Part shown: piece after piece, positions 7,100 to 17,415 of the stretch | How positions within the stretch are numbered: position 1 is the first letter of the stretch | Layout: each line of letters begins with the position of its first letter | From: Desulfuromonas sp. AOP6 | GTDB lineage: Bacteria > Desulfobacterota > Desulfuromonadia > Desulfuromonadales > SZUA-540 | Length of the DNA stretch: 64,000 bases | Direction: 5' to 3' | Assembly: GCF_009731355.2 (NCBI RefSeq) | Contig: NZ_AP022810.1 | Span: 2,632,001-2,696,000 of the forward strand | Position numbers and translations under genes: made by a program | Notes under the pieces: generated by a model | The model's input: the letters and a program-made list of their open reading frames with translations, nothing else | The model's database searches: none | What the model was told of the DNA's origin: nothing

Positions 7100-9874
7100 T
7101 CAGCGACCGGCTATCACAGCGCGGCCCATGAATTCTTCATAAGGGATGGCCTTTTGCAGCAATAGCGCCAGGTCTTCTACCCGGCAGGGGCGGCAGAAGA
7201 AGTACCCCTGCATCTCCAGGCAGTCTCTGGTTTTCAAATAGTCGAGCTGAATCAGGGTTTCGACCCCCTCGGCGATGACCTTCAGGTCGAGACTGCGGGC
7301 CAGGGCCAGGATGGCTTCGACGATGGCCTTGTCGCTGCCATCCTCGGGGAGGCGGCGCACGAAGGATTGATCGATCTTCACCCGGTCGATGGGGAAATTT
7401 TTCAGATAGCTCAGGGACGAGTAACCGGTGCCGAAGTCGTCGATGGCCAGAGTGATACCGCGCACCTTCAAATCCGTGAGAGTCATGATGGTGCTTTCGA
7501 TGTTGTCCATCAGGTGACCTTCGGTCAACTCCAACTCCAGGCAGTCGGAGGGGAGTCCCGTTTCCGCCAGGACACGGTCGATCAGGTCGATGAATTTCGG
7601 CTGTTTGAACTGCATTCCCGAAATATTCACCGCCACCTTCACCTCGGGATTGCCGTTTTCTCGCCAGGTGCGGCACTGGCGGCAGGCGTTGTACAACACC
7701 CATTCGTCAATGGCCAGAATCAGCGCCGTCTCTTCGGCCAGGGGGATGAATTCCCCGGGGGAGACCAGGCCCTTCACCGGATCCTGCCAGCGCACCAGAG
7801 CCTCCAGACAGGTGATGCGCCCTGTCTCCAGGTTGATCTGGGGCTGAAAGCAGAGAAAGAATTCATCGTTGAGCAGGGCCCGGCGGATGCCGTTTTCCAG
7901 CTCAAGTCGCTTCAGGGCCAGACCGTTCATGGCCTCGGCGAAAAAGTGATAGCGATTACGTCCCAGGCGCTTGGCTTCGTACATGGCGATATCGGCGTTT
8001 TTCAGCAGGGTGTCGGCGTCCTCGGCGTCACGGGGGAAAAGGGCGATGCCGATACTGCAGGAGGTGTAAGTCTGATGTTCTCCCACCTGTAAAGGATCGG
8101 CAAAGATATCGAGAATTCGCTGGGCAAAAATCGCCGGGCTGTCGTCATGTTCGACGTCTTCGAGAATAATGGCGAATTCGTCGCCGGAGAGGCGCGCCAC
8201 GGTATCCATATTGCGGGTACACTCTTCCAATCGCCGCGCCACGCGGACTAATAGTTCGTCACCCACCTGATGACCAAGGGAATCGTTGATATTTTTGAAG
8301 CGGTCGAGATCGACGAAGAGCACCGCCAGTTTTTTCTCGCGGCGCTGGACCATTTTCATCGATTGCCACAAGCGGTCCATGAAGAGGCGGCGATTGGGCA
8401 GTCCGGTGAGGGCATCGAAATAAGCCAGTTCGCGGATGCGGCTTTCCGCCTCTTTGCGTTCCGTCACGTCGCGGGAAATGTGTATAATCTGGCGGATCTG
8501 ACCGTCGGCCGCCTTAATGGGGACAGCGACGACCTCCTTAAAGCGGGTTCCCGCAGGCGTCTGCTCCTCGCTCTCGACCACGACCTTCTCACCGGCGGCG
8601 GCACTGCGTACCAGGGAGCAGTCACGGCCGTCATTGAAACAGGGGGAGGAAAATCCGTGGATGACGCCATGGCAGGTGCGACCTAACACGTCCTGCTCAT
8701 GCTCAAAACCGGTCTCCTGCAAAAACACCTCATTGGCAGCCAGAATGCGGTAATCCTGGGCATCAATGACAATCAAAGCGTCATGCAGACTGTTGATGAT
8801 GCTGGCGTTGAATTCGCTCGATTCCCGCAGGGCATCTTCCACCGCCTGGCGCTCCTGAATATCTTCCTCCAGCAGGCGATTGGTTTGATTCAGTTCTTCA
8901 GTGCGCTGAGCCACCTGTGATTCCAGGGTATCCCGGCTGACCTTGAGGTTGGTGGACAGGCTGTTGAAAGCGGCGGCGACTTCATTGAGTTCGCGGGTAG
9001 CAAAGTCGCCGACCTGTTCCCCCAAACATGAATCTTCATGGGCAATCTGGACGACCTTGCTCCGAATGGTCTTCAGGGGGGTGATGAGCAGACGTCGGGA
9101 CAGGAACCACTGCAAAGAGAAAAGCACAACAAGGACGCCGCCGATAACCCCGTAGAGGGCACGGGAAAACCGGTCGGCGCCGGCATAGGCTTCTGCCAGG
9201 GGGATGCGAACGGACAGCGCCGAGACCAGCTGCCCTTCAAAGCGATCGAAGCTCCTCTCCGGCCCGTAGCGGGCCACGAGGTCGGCGGGGGCCATTTGGG
9301 GATCGAGGTGACAGCGTAGGCAGGGGGTTTCCATCGTCTCGCCACGCACCAGAACCTCGAAAAAAGGGTTACCGCCTATTTCCCGCACCCCCGACCACTC
9401 GTTGAGGCTCGGCTCCTGGCGCAGGGCCTCCAGAAACGCTTTCTCATGCTGATCCGCTTCATTGTGCGGACTGCGGGCATCGATTGCCGCCTCTTTGTAG
9501 TAGAGTCCGTCGTTATTTTCCACGTTGCCGTAAAATATCCGGTTGATTTCACGCACGGCATAGGTAGAAGACATCCAGGTCGGATCAAAATAGGCCGGGT
9601 CGACAGGACCGCTCTGTTCCAGTCTCTCAAAGAGTCGGGGCTTAAGCTTGCTGTTGAAGTACTGATGGACGGCCAGGTTGCGCTGCAGAATAACCTGGGC
9701 CCGATTCCGAGCCTCCTCGAGGGCATGGCTTCGCATGCCGTAATTGACAAAAGCCACCAGGGCCAGGCTCGCCAGAATAAACAGCGTCACGTTGACCAAA
9801 CCCAGCACATGGCTGATCCGTGGGGTTTTACGTCCCTGCGTCTGCTTCGGTGTTTGCTGATCCATCTGGGGCAT
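7100..9874 (-). CDS. Membrane c-di-GMP enzyme: heme-type sensor, HAMP, PAS, GGDEF, EAL
   Basis: The 924-residue protein has TM1 at about residues 25-45. A periplasmic DUF3365/Tll0287-like domain follows, with a c-type heme motif CLRCH at 185-189. Next come TM2 (about 220-240), HAMP and coiled coil, a PAS with Cys residues in CFNDGRDC, a GGDEF domain and an EAL domain. The cyclase loop reads SGDEF with an RNMD inhibitory site five residues before it. The EAL domain keeps EALVRW and DDFGTGYSSL. Both activities therefore look possible. It lies 50 bp after cheB in the same direction and is probably the last gene of the che operon, linking the pathway to second-messenger control. The ATG at 9874 follows AGGAAAAGAG. 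Confidence 0.9.
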   Translation of the reverse strand: MPQMDQQTPKQTQGRKTPRISHVLGLVNVTLFILASLALVAFVNYGMRSHALEEARNRAQVILQRNLAVHQYFNSKLKPRLFERLEQSGPVDPAYFDPTWMSSTYAVREINRIFYGNVENNDGLYYKEAAIDARSPHNEADQHEKAFLEALRQEPSLNEWSGVREIGGNPFFEVLVRGETMETPCLRCHLDPQMAPADLVARYGPERSFDRFEGQLVSALSVRIPLAEAYAGADRFSRALYGVIGGVLVVLFSLQWFLSRRLLITPLKTIRSKVVQIAHEDSCLGEQVGDFATRELNEVAAAFNSLSTNLKVSRDTLESQVAQRTEELNQTNRLLEEDIQERQAVEDALRESSEFNASIINSLHDALIVIDAQDYRILAANEVFLQETGFEHEQDVLGRTCHGVIHGFSSPCFNDGRDCSLVRSAAAGEKVVVESEEQTPAGTRFKEVVAVPIKAADGQIRQIIHISRDVTERKEAESRIRELAYFDALTGLPNRRLFMDRLWQSMKMVQRREKKLAVLFVDLDRFKNINDSLGHQVGDELLVRVARRLEECTRNMDTVARLSGDEFAIILEDVEHDDSPAIFAQRILDIFADPLQVGEHQTYTSCSIGIALFPRDAEDADTLLKNADIAMYEAKRLGRNRYHFFAEAMNGLALKRLELENGIRRALLNDEFFLCFQPQINLETGRITCLEALVRWQDPVKGLVSPGEFIPLAEETALILAIDEWVLYNACRQCRTWRENGNPEVKVAVNISGMQFKQPKFIDLIDRVLAETGLPSDCLELELTEGHLMDNIESTIMTLTDLKVRGITLAIDDFGTGYSSLSYLKNFPIDRVKIDQSFVRRLPEDGSDKAIVEAILALARSLDLKVIAEGVETLIQLDYLKTRDCLEMQGYFFCRPCRVEDLALLLQKAIPYEEFMGRAVIAGR

Positions 9875-9924
9875 AAGAAACTCTTTTCCTATCCAACCGG
9901 TTTATTGCATGGCATTGACACGAC

Positions 9925-10992
9925 TTACAGACAGACCCTCAACACCGCCGGGGCCAGCCCTTCGAGAGGCATCACCTTGTCCACCCCCCCCATTTTTATC
10001 GCCTCCTGCGGCATGCCGAAGACGACGCAGGTGGCCTGATCCTGGGCGAAGGTGACGGCGCCGGCCTCTTTGAGTTCGAGCATGCCGCGGGCGCCGTCGT
10101 CCCCCATACCGGTCATGATCACCCCGACGGCGTTTTTGCCGGCATAGCGCGCCGCCGAGCGGAAGAGCACATCGACGGAGGGACGGTGACGGCTGACCAG
10201 GGGACCATCCTTGATCTGTACATAGTAGCGGGCGCCGCTGCGCTTGAGCAGCATATGGTGGTTGCCGGGGGCGATGAGCACGTGGCCGCGCAGCACCGAA
10301 TCGCCATCTTTGGCTTCGGCGACGGAGACGGCGCAGAGGCTGTCGAGACGCTTGGCGAAGTTGGCCGTGAAATTCTCCGGCATGTGCTGTACCACGACCA
10401 CACCGGGGCTGTCCATGGGCAAAGCCTGCAGAAAGACCCGCAACGCCTCGGTGCCGCCCGTGGAGGCGCCGACGGCCACCACCTTTTCGGTCGTCTGCAG
10501 CATGGCGCCCGAGGCCGGCTTCTGCAGCACGGCGTCGGCGGTCAGCTTGGGAGCCGACTTGATGCTGCGCTCGCTGAGGCGGTGCAGCTGGGCCGAGGCG
10601 GCGGCCTTGACCGTATCGCAGATACGCAGGCGGGATTCTTCCAGAAACTGCCGCGTCCCCAGACGGGGCTTCTCGATGATCTCCACGGCGCCGTATTCCA
10701 GAGCCCTGAGGGCCGTCTCCGTCCCCTGGCCGGTGAGGCTGGAGCAGATGACCACCGGAATGGGGTGCTGGCTCATGATCTTCTGCAAAAAGGTGATGCC
10801 ATCCATGCGCGGCATCTCGACGTCAAGGGTGATAACGTCGGGGATCTCCTCCTTCAGGCGGTCGGAGGCGATAAAGGGGTCGGCCGCCGTGGCCATGACC
10901 TCGATCTGCGGATCGGAGGCGAGCAGATCGGACAGGGTCTGACGCACCAGGGCCGAGTCGTCGACGATGAGCACGCGGATTTTTTTCTTCAT
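9925..10992 (-). CDS. cheB: Chemotaxis protein-glutamate methylesterase CheB
   Basis: CheB removes methyl groups from chemoreceptors when phosphorylated by CheA. The 355-residue protein has an N-terminal receiver ([11 protein letters not shown], phospho-Asp in [12 protein letters not shown] near residue 57). The C-terminal esterase domain carries the catalytic triad in GASTGG (Ser), VVQHMP (His) and [11 protein letters not shown] (Asp). The linker is about 60 residues. Its ATG overlaps the cheD stop by 4 bp (ATGA), so the two are translationally coupled. The order cheR-cheD-cheB forms a complete adaptation module. Confidence 0.97.
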   Translation of the reverse strand: MKKKIRVLIVDDSALVRQTLSDLLASDPQIEVMATAADPFIASDRLKEEIPDVITLDVEMPRMDGITFLQKIMSQHPIPVVICSSLTGQGTETALRALEYGAVEIIEKPRLGTRQFLEESRLRICDTVKAAASAQLHRLSERSIKSAPKLTADAVLQKPASGAMLQTTEKVVAVGASTGGTEALRVFLQALPMDSPGVVVVQHMPENFTANFAKRLDSLCAVSVAEAKDGDSVLRGHVLIAPGNHHMLLKRSGARYYVQIKDGPLVSRHRPSVDVLFRSAARYAGKNAVGVIMTGMGDDGARGMLELKEAGAVTFAQDQATCVVFGMPQEAIKMGGVDKVMPLEGLAPAVLRVCL

Positions 10993-11474
10993 GACCGCCC
11001 TCCCTGCCCCAGGCGCTTAAGCCAGACTTCCCCGGTATGCGAATGAAATAGAATCTTGCGCCCCTGCTTTCCGCCCGTATCGGAGGAAGCGACACGCAGC
11101 CCCGCCCCCTTGATAAAGTCAAAAGCCGCCCGGATATTTTTGGTCCCCACGGTGCCGCCGGAAAAACCGCCGGAGGTTGCCAGCACATCGGCGCCACCGA
11201 AAACCTTGACCTCGATCTCACGGCGCAGAATCTTGCGACTTTCGAACTGGTCAAGCATGTGGGCCAGGGCGCAGTTGACAAACTTGAAGCAGTCCTCCGT
11301 CGTGCTGGATGGAAGCAGAGCATGACAAATAGCCGCCAGGCCTGTGCGTTTATGGAAGAACGTCACCGCCACGCACGATCCCAAAATGGTGGACACCAGG
11401 GCCGGTTCGCTGAGGATGAGCAGCTCGGCGGGCATCAGGAAGAACGCATTGGGCGGCGGGGCGAAGGTGGTCAT
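10989..11474 (-). CDS. cheD: Chemoreceptor glutamine deamidase CheD
   Basis: CheD deamidates receptor glutamines to create methylation sites, and in some species binds CheC. The 161-residue protein has the catalytic Cys in ILGSCVAV and the catalytic His in AAICHALLP, plus the [11 protein letters not shown] region of the family. It overlaps cheR and cheB by 4 bp each (ATGA junctions). No CheC is visible in the window. Confidence 0.93.
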   Translation of the reverse strand: MTTFAPPPNAFFLMPAELLILSEPALVSTILGSCVAVTFFHKRTGLAAICHALLPSSTTEDCFKFVNCALAHMLDQFESRKILRREIEVKVFGGADVLATSGGFSGGTVGTKNIRAAFDFIKGAGLRVASSDTGGKQGRKILFHSHTGEVWLKRLGQGGRS

Positions 11475-12310
11475 CGCATAAACCTGTACACGGTGGGGGC
11501 GACCTGTTTCAAGGGCACGTTGTAGCCATGCAGCGATTCGGAGTGGCCGAGGAAAAGATAGCCGCCGGGGCGCAGATAACGGCAGAAACGGTTCATGAGC
11601 TGCTCCTGCGTCGGCTTGTCGAAGTAGATGATGACGTTGCGGCAGAAGATGATATCCATGGGCTCGGGCCAGCCGAAGTCGTCATCCATGAAATTCAAGC
11701 GACCGAAAGTCACCTGGGCCCGCAGCTTGGGAACGATGCGCACCAGGGGGCTGTCTGGGTCCTTGCTCTTGAGCAGGTACTTCTTGCGGAAAGCGGGACT
11801 GACCGGGGCGATCAGACGCTTTTCGTACACGGCCCGGCGCGCCTTTTCCAGCACACGGGTACTGATGTCCGTAGCGAAGATGTCAAAATTGAAACCCGGC
11901 ACCGCCTCGGCATAGTCACTCAGCACCATGGCCAGGGTATAGGGCTCCTCCCCGGTGGAACAGCCGGCGCTCCAGAGACGCAGCCGGCGGCGCATTCCGG
12001 CCCCATAGGTGCGAGCCAGTTCAGGCAAGGTAGTGGCGGTCAGGTAATCGAAATGGCTTGGCTCCCGAAAAAAGTCGGTCTTATTGGTGGTGACCGCATC
12101 AAGAAGATGGACCAGCTCTTCGCTCTGTCCCTCTTCGCTGAAGACATGGCGGCAGTAGTCGTCGTGGTTGTCCAGGCCCAGAGCGCGCATGCGCTTGGTC
12201 AGACGCCCCTCAAGCATGGTCTTCTTGCCCGGCGGCATCTTAATGCCCAGCTCATCGTAGATAAAATGGCTGAGCTCGTTGAAGGTTTTGGTGGAAAGGC
12301 CTGATTTCAC
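11471..12310 (-). CDS. cheR: Chemotaxis protein methyltransferase CheR
   Basis: CheR methylates chemoreceptor glutamates with S-adenosylmethionine. The 279-residue protein has the N-terminal helical CheR domain (LSHFIYDELGIKM, then TTNKTDFFREPSHF) and the SAM-binding domain (LWSAGCSTGEEPYTLAM, DIFATDIS, and FCRNVIIYFDK). There is no TPR extension. It follows the HBM receptor by 54 bp and overlaps cheD. Confidence 0.97.
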   Translation of the reverse strand: MKSGLSTKTFNELSHFIYDELGIKMPPGKKTMLEGRLTKRMRALGLDNHDDYCRHVFSEEGQSEELVHLLDAVTTNKTDFFREPSHFDYLTATTLPELARTYGAGMRRRLRLWSAGCSTGEEPYTLAMVLSDYAEAVPGFNFDIFATDISTRVLEKARRAVYEKRLIAPVSPAFRKKYLLKSKDPDSPLVRIVPKLRAQVTFGRLNFMDDDFGWPEPMDIIFCRNVIIYFDKPTQEQLMNRFCRYLRPGGYLFLGHSESLHGYNVPLKQVAPTVYRFMR

Positions 12311-12364
12311 CCGTATCTCCTATGGTCGCCCCCGGCGACGCTACGCCGGGGGCGACTCCTCAGG

Positions 12365-14320
12365 CTAGAAGCGCTCGAACTCGTCGTCCAGCTTGTCGCT
12401 GCCCGACCCCATGTCCAGCTGCAGACCCTTGCCGGCCGTTTTCGGCGCGGAAGCCTTGGCGGCCGGCTTGCCCATGGCCCCTTTGGTGGCAACAGGAGAA
12501 GGCAGAGCTCGGGTAGCAACGCGGGCACCATCACTGCTGTCAACCGTGAAAAACGAGATGGTATGCTGCAGCTGTTCGGCCTGGCTGTTGAGCTCTTCCG
12601 AGGTCGAGGCCATCTCTTCCGAGGCAGAAGAGTTTTGCTGAATGACCTGATCGAGCTGCTGGATGGCCTTGTTGACCTGCTCGGCACCGGCATCCTGCTC
12701 CTTGCTGGCAGCGGCAATCTCCTGCACCAGCTCGGCCGTACGCTGAATATCGGGCACCATGCGTTTCAGCATATCACCAGCTTTTTCCGCCACTTCAACG
12801 CTGCTGCTCGACAGGTCGCTGATCTCGGCGGCGGCATGCTGGCTGCGCTCGGCCAGTTTACGCACCTCGGCGGCGACCACGGCGAAACCCTTGCCATGTT
12901 CCCCGGCCCGGGCGGCCTCGATGGCGGCGTTCAGGGCCAGCAGGTTGGTCTGCCGGGCGATCTCTTCGATAATGCTGATTTTAGCGGCGATATCCTTCAT
13001 GGCCGATACGGTCTCGGCCACGGCCTTGCCGCCTTCCTGGGCGTCCTGGGCCGACTGGGTGGCGATCTTCTCCGTCTGCAGGGCGTTGTCGGCATTCTGC
13101 CGGATGTTGGCGGCCATCTGCTCCATGGAGCTGCTGGCCTCCTCGGCGGCGGCAGCCTGCTCGGTGGCCCCCTGACTCATTTCTTCGGACGAGGCAGAGA
13201 GCTCTTGGCTGCCGGACGCGACATTGTTGGAAGCAGATTTAACGTTCGCAACAACATCCTTAAGCTTGTCCACCATCGTGTTTAAAGCGGAAGCCAGATT
13301 ACCAATCTCATCGTTTTGAACGATATCCAGCCGCTGCGTCAAATCACCCTTGGCGATACTTTCGGCAAATTTAACACCTTTAAAAATTGGTTTAGTGATA
13401 GCTCGCGTTATCAGAAACGCAACAAAAATTGCCAGAACTAGAGCAGCCCCTCCTGACGTGAGGGCAAACATCGATTGTTTCGACAAATTTGAAGCCAGAA
13501 TTGACTGTTCGGTAGCCTTATTTTCGGTAATCTCCAACAGTATTTCATCAATCAGAGGCTCGATTTTGTGGACAGCTTCTCTCATCTGGTTTTCTAGGTC
13601 GGCCACTTCGGTTTTTTTGGCAACCAGGTTTTTAAAATCAGCATGATACTGCTGCAAGCCCGCCAACATAGATTTTTTCAGTTCTTCCCCAGCATTTGAG
13701 CCATTCAGCGCACTTGTTATAGTGCCTATAGTCTTTTCTACGCCTGTGATATATTTACCATCTCCCCTTAATAAATAGTCTTTTTCATCTTTGCGTAGAT
13801 CTAAATAGAGAATTTCTATTTCTGAATTTTTCAAATCCTCGATATACTTTTCAACGGTGTGAGCAGCCTTGCGAAAACCCCCCTGCAATCCCGAGTTTTC
13901 GTCCAGTCCCATGGTCACCCAGCCATCAACCAAGCTATTGAATCCATCTTGGTAGGTTAAGGCATATTGGGCAATATTGGCTGCTTTTTGGGCCAAAGCA
14001 TCATTGCCTAGTTTTTTTTGCATATCGTGCAATTTTGCACTGAGACCGGTGATCTCCTTGACCTTTTTTGTCACCGCCTCACGGTACTTGAGATCCTTGC
14101 GCAAAATAAAATCTTTTTCTGCGCGACGGGACTCCAACATTGAGTGACTGATTTGAATCGAAGCTATCTCTGACCCAATCACATATTCAAGGAGGCGATC
14201 ATTCTCCGTTTTGAACATAGTTAGGGTGGATTGGAAAATCCCCAGAGAAATGAGAAAAATCAGCACGACCGCAAGAAAGCCGCCGCCAATTTTGGTTCCA
14301 AGTTTCAGATTGTTAAACAT
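12365..14320 (-). CDS. Methyl-accepting chemotaxis protein with helical bimodular (HBM) sensor
   Basis: This 651-residue receptor lies inside the che operon between cheW and cheR. TM1 is at about residues 10-32. The long all-helical periplasmic region (about 35-280) has the repeated pattern seen in HBM domains, [13 protein letters not shown] and later [13 protein letters not shown], which in characterised members bind small organic acids. TM2 at about 285-307 is followed by HAMP and a signalling domain with [23 protein letters not shown]. The C-terminus is LDDEFERF. The sensor-coding part (about 13330-14320) is clearly AT-richer than the signalling part and its neighbours, suggesting a mosaic origin. 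Confidence 0.9.
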   Translation of the reverse strand: MFNNLKLGTKIGGGFLAVVLIFLISLGIFQSTLTMFKTENDRLLEYVIGSEIASIQISHSMLESRRAEKDFILRKDLKYREAVTKKVKEITGLSAKLHDMQKKLGNDALAQKAANIAQYALTYQDGFNSLVDGWVTMGLDENSGLQGGFRKAAHTVEKYIEDLKNSEIEILYLDLRKDEKDYLLRGDGKYITGVEKTIGTITSALNGSNAGEELKKSMLAGLQQYHADFKNLVAKKTEVADLENQMREAVHKIEPLIDEILLEITENKATEQSILASNLSKQSMFALTSGGAALVLAIFVAFLITRAITKPIFKGVKFAESIAKGDLTQRLDIVQNDEIGNLASALNTMVDKLKDVVANVKSASNNVASGSQELSASSEEMSQGATEQAAAAEEASSSMEQMAANIRQNADNALQTEKIATQSAQDAQEGGKAVAETVSAMKDIAAKISIIEEIARQTNLLALNAAIEAARAGEHGKGFAVVAAEVRKLAERSQHAAAEISDLSSSSVEVAEKAGDMLKRMVPDIQRTAELVQEIAAASKEQDAGAEQVNKAIQQLDQVIQQNSSASEEMASTSEELNSQAEQLQHTISFFTVDSSDGARVATRALPSPVATKGAMGKPAAKASAPKTAGKGLQLDMGSGSDKLDDEFERF

Positions 14321-14376
14321 GTTTGACTCTCCTTTCTAAGAATCAAAAGTAGGTATTAGATATTGCGCCTTAAAAC

Positions 14377-14868
14377 CTATACTTGGTTTTCTGCTCCAAA
14401 AACGACCGACAGCTCGTCGTTGGAAAAGACCCGATCAATGTCAAGAATAATGATGAACTGTTCGTCACTCTTGCCCATCCCCTTGATGAACTCGGTACGC
14501 AGCCGCGTGCCGATGCGGGGGGGCGGCTCGATCTGATCGGGCTCCAGATCGAGCACTTCCTGTACCGAATCGGCCAGGGCGCCGATGACGGTGGTCTCCC
14601 CCTCCAGGTCGATCTCGGTGATGATGATGCAGGTGTTGACGGTCTTCTCCGTTCGGGCCATGCCGAACTTGAGGCGCATGTCCACCACTGGCACCACGTT
14701 ACCGCGCAGGTTGATGACCCCGCGCATGAACTCGGGCGTTTGCGGCACCTTGGTCATTTCGGTGAAGTCGAGCACCTCGCGCACCTTGTCGATACCCAGG
14801 GCAAAGACTTCGCCATCCAGCCTGAAGGTCAGGTACTGGTTGGTCTCCATGCCGTTTTCCACACTCAT
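14377..14868 (-). CDS. cheW: Chemotaxis coupling protein CheW (che operon)
   Basis: CheW links receptors to CheA. The 163-residue protein is a single CheW/SH3-like domain: YLTFRLDGEVFALGIDKVREVL, MRGVINLRGNVVPVVDMRLKFG and a C-terminal strand FIIILDIDRVF. It lies between cheA and the HBM receptor. A second cheW is at 49799-50311. The two differ clearly, so they may serve different receptor groups. Confidence 0.95.
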   Translation of the reverse strand: MSVENGMETNQYLTFRLDGEVFALGIDKVREVLDFTEMTKVPQTPEFMRGVINLRGNVVPVVDMRLKFGMARTEKTVNTCIIITEIDLEGETTVIGALADSVQEVLDLEPDQIEPPPRIGTRLRTEFIKGMGKSDEQFIIILDIDRVFSNDELSVVFGAENQV

Positions 14869-14904
14869 AGGTACTCCTTCCTGTTTCGATATATGGGACT
14901 CTGT

Positions 14905-17037
14905 CTATTTACGGTTTTCTAACTGTTTTTCCTGTTCCACCGCCTTGAGCAGAGAGGCGATATCGAGGATGAGAGCCACGGAGCCGTCGCCGAGGATGGT
15001 GGCGCCGGAAACACCCTCGATCCCGCGATAGAAACGCCCCAGGGACTTGATGACAGTCTGGTGCTCGCCGATGACGTGATCGACCACGAAGCCGATCTGC
15101 TGATGATTGACACGGGTGATGACAACCTGTTCGACAGTCGGCCTCTCCCCGTCCACGGCGAACTGCCGGCGCAGGTCAATGTAGGGGATGAGCTGGCCAC
15201 GGACGTTGACCAGGCTGCGGCCTTTGGCCTGGCCGCGCGTCTCGGCGGTCAGCTCGATGCACTCTTCGATGGCGTCGAGGGGCAGCACAAAATGGCTGTC
15301 GCCAAGGCGCACCAGCAGGCTCTCGATAATGGCCAGGGTCAGGGGGATCCGGATGCTGATCAGCGCCCCAACCCCCGGTTGACTGTCGATCTCGAGGCTG
15401 CCGCGCAGGGCTTCGATGGCCCGTTTGACCACATCCATGCCGACGCCACGGCCGGAGACGCTGGTCACCGAGGTGGCGGTAGAGAAACCGGCCGCGAAGA
15501 TAAGCTGATAGAGATCGTGATCGGCCAGCACCTCGCCCTCACTGATCAAGCCCCTTTCGACGGCCTTCTGCCGGATGGCTTCGCGGTTGAGGCCGCCGCC
15601 GTCGTCCTGAATGCGGATGATGACGCTGTCACCCGAATGCTCGGCGGAAAGATGGATGGTGCCCAGGCGAGGTTTGCCCGCCGCCTGCCGTTTTTCCGGC
15701 GACTCGATGCCGTGGTCGATGCTGTTGCGAATGAGGTGGACGAGGGGATCACCCAGTTTTTCGATGACAGTCTTGTCCAGTTCCGTATCGCCGCCGCTGG
15801 TCTGCAGGTCGATCTCCTTGCCCAGTTCGCGGGAGAGATCGCGCACCAGGCGCTTGAATTTGCTGAAGGTGGTGCCGATGGGGAGCATGCGGATATTCAG
15901 GGTATTGTCGCGTAGTTCGGCGGTGAGGCGCTCGACCTCTTCGGCGATGGCCAGCAGGTCAGAGTCGTTACGCTGCGCCGCCACCTGGCTCAGGCGCGAC
16001 TGCACGGTGACCAATTCGCCGACCAGGTCGACCATGGCATCGAGCTTCTCGGCCGGCACCCGCAGGCTGCTCTGGGCTTCTTCCTGCTTGCGCTTTTCCT
16101 GCAGCTGGCGCACCTGGTTCTGTTCGGCCAGCGCCGCTGTCACCTGGCCGGGTTCGACCAGGCGGGACGCAATGAGCTTTTCGCCGATCTTCTGCTGCTG
16201 GCCGAGAAGTTCCTGCAGCTGCGACTGGCTTATATCGCCCCGTTCGACCAGAATCTCACCCAGCCTTCTGGTTTGGCCTTCGGCCAGATCGAGCCCATCA
16301 TCGATGCGGTTAATGCGGATTTCAGCTTCATCCTCGACAAAAATAAAGACATCGCGAATGGCATCAAGCCCGGCTTCAGTCGTCAGCACCACGTCCCAGT
16401 GAACATGACACTCTTCCGGGTCGAGTTCATCGAGAAAAGGAATGTCACTCGGCTGCGCCACGATTTCACAGGGGCCGAGATCACGCAGTTCGTTAAGCAG
16501 GCAGACAGGGTTAGTGCCACCTCGCAACAATTGGGGGAAGGGCTTGAAGCGGATACGGTAAACGGCGGCTTCGGCATCCGCCTTTTTGTCCGCCGCTTTT
16601 TCTGCCCCCTTAGGGCTGCTGGCCGTCGCTTTCTGCCGCGGCTGCATGGCTCGAAAGGCCCCGATCAGCCTGGCTCCTTCCGGTGACTCATCCGCTGCGG
16701 CCGGATCAGCGGCATCCAGCAGCCGTTTGATCTGATCCCGGGCCGCCAGGGACAGATCCACCAGGTCGCGGGTAACGGGCAGTTGCCCGGTGCGCACCAG
16801 GTCAAAGACCGTTTCGACCTCGTGGGTAAAGGAGGCAATCGCCTCGAAGCCGAACATGGCCCCCGATCCTTTGATGGTGTGCATGGCCCGGAAGACCCGA
16901 CCAACCACGTCCATATCCTCGGGACGTTCTTCGAGTTCGAGGAGGGACTCTTCCAGCTCGGCCAGCAGTTCGCCGGCTTCCTCGCGAAAAGCCGCCCGCT
17001 GACTTTCCATCATGGCGCCGATATCGTTATTGGCCAT
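14905..17037 (-). CDS. cheA: Chemotaxis histidine kinase CheA
   Basis: CheA autophosphorylates in response to receptors and passes phosphate to CheY and CheB. The 710-residue protein has an Hpt domain with phospho-His53 in AMHTIKGSGA. An alpha/beta domain follows at about 150-260. A paired repeat at about 265-325 (LGEILVERGDISQSQLQELL, then GEKLIASRLVEPGQVTAAL) resembles MshEN-type segments. Then come the dimerisation helices, the ATPase (HLIRNSIDHGIE, QDDGGGL, SGRGVGMDVV) and a CheW-like C-terminus. The start at 17037 is chosen for its GGAGG six bases upstream; a start at 17073 would lie deeper in the preceding STAS gene, which it overlaps by 11 bp. Confidence 0.96.
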   Translation of the reverse strand: MANNDIGAMMESQRAAFREEAGELLAELEESLLELEERPEDMDVVGRVFRAMHTIKGSGAMFGFEAIASFTHEVETVFDLVRTGQLPVTRDLVDLSLAARDQIKRLLDAADPAAADESPEGARLIGAFRAMQPRQKATASSPKGAEKAADKKADAEAAVYRIRFKPFPQLLRGGTNPVCLLNELRDLGPCEIVAQPSDIPFLDELDPEECHVHWDVVLTTEAGLDAIRDVFIFVEDEAEIRINRIDDGLDLAEGQTRRLGEILVERGDISQSQLQELLGQQQKIGEKLIASRLVEPGQVTAALAEQNQVRQLQEKRKQEEAQSSLRVPAEKLDAMVDLVGELVTVQSRLSQVAAQRNDSDLLAIAEEVERLTAELRDNTLNIRMLPIGTTFSKFKRLVRDLSRELGKEIDLQTSGGDTELDKTVIEKLGDPLVHLIRNSIDHGIESPEKRQAAGKPRLGTIHLSAEHSGDSVIIRIQDDGGGLNREAIRQKAVERGLISEGEVLADHDLYQLIFAAGFSTATSVTSVSGRGVGMDVVKRAIEALRGSLEIDSQPGVGALISIRIPLTLAIIESLLVRLGDSHFVLPLDAIEECIELTAETRGQAKGRSLVNVRGQLIPYIDLRRQFAVDGERPTVEQVVITRVNHQQIGFVVDHVIGEHQTVIKSLGRFYRGIEGVSGATILGDGSVALILDIASLLKAVEQEKQLENRK

Positions 17038-17386
17038 GGTCGTCCTCCACCCAGAGACAGTTGGCTTCAGCATCGCTCAGGGGGCAGCTGCAGTGGCGGT
17101 TGAAGCCCGATTCGGCTTTAAGCGCCTGCATCACCTTGGGCAGGTTGGTCAGGACGAGGGATTTTCCAGCCCGCACTGCAGTGCGGTGAGCGGAGCAGAG
17201 GAGCTGCAGCCAGGGAAAGTCCATCTTTTGCGCCTGCGAGCAGTCGACCACCACCCGGTCGTTTTGCCCCAACGCCTGCTGCAGCACCAATTTCAGTTCG
17301 GTGATTTCCTGAATGGTCAGCGCGCCGCCAAGATGCACGACACTGGCGCCACCTTCTTCGATAATCCGGTATGTCTGTTGTTCCAT
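17027..17386 (-). CDS. STAS-domain protein of the che operon
   Basis: The 119-residue protein has an anti-sigma-factor-antagonist-like STAS fold: VVHLGGALTIQEITELKLVL, then DRVVVDCSQAQKMDFPWLQLL. At the usual phosphosite the sequence is CSQAQKMDFPW, with Asp-Phe in place of the normal Ser/Thr, so phosphorylation there is doubtful. The C-terminal 25 residues are Cys-containing (HCSCPLSDAEANC). It sits between cheY and cheA and overlaps cheA by 11 bp. Single STAS proteins occur in che operons of many Deltaproteobacteria, with an unclear role. Confidence 0.8.
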   Translation of the reverse strand: MEQQTYRIIEEGGASVVHLGGALTIQEITELKLVLQQALGQNDRVVVDCSQAQKMDFPWLQLLCSAHRTAVRAGKSLVLTNLPKVMQALKAESGFNRHCSCPLSDAEANCLWVEDDHGQ

Positions 17387-17415
17387 GGTTTCCCCTTGTC
17401 GGGCCAGCAGCTGAA

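Noticed and set aside
7153-7177. Expected positions for GCAACC-N2-GGTTGC sites upstream of the 7008 promoter
   Set aside because: Inspected at about 75, 145 and 163 bp upstream of the -24 element; no matching palindrome is present.
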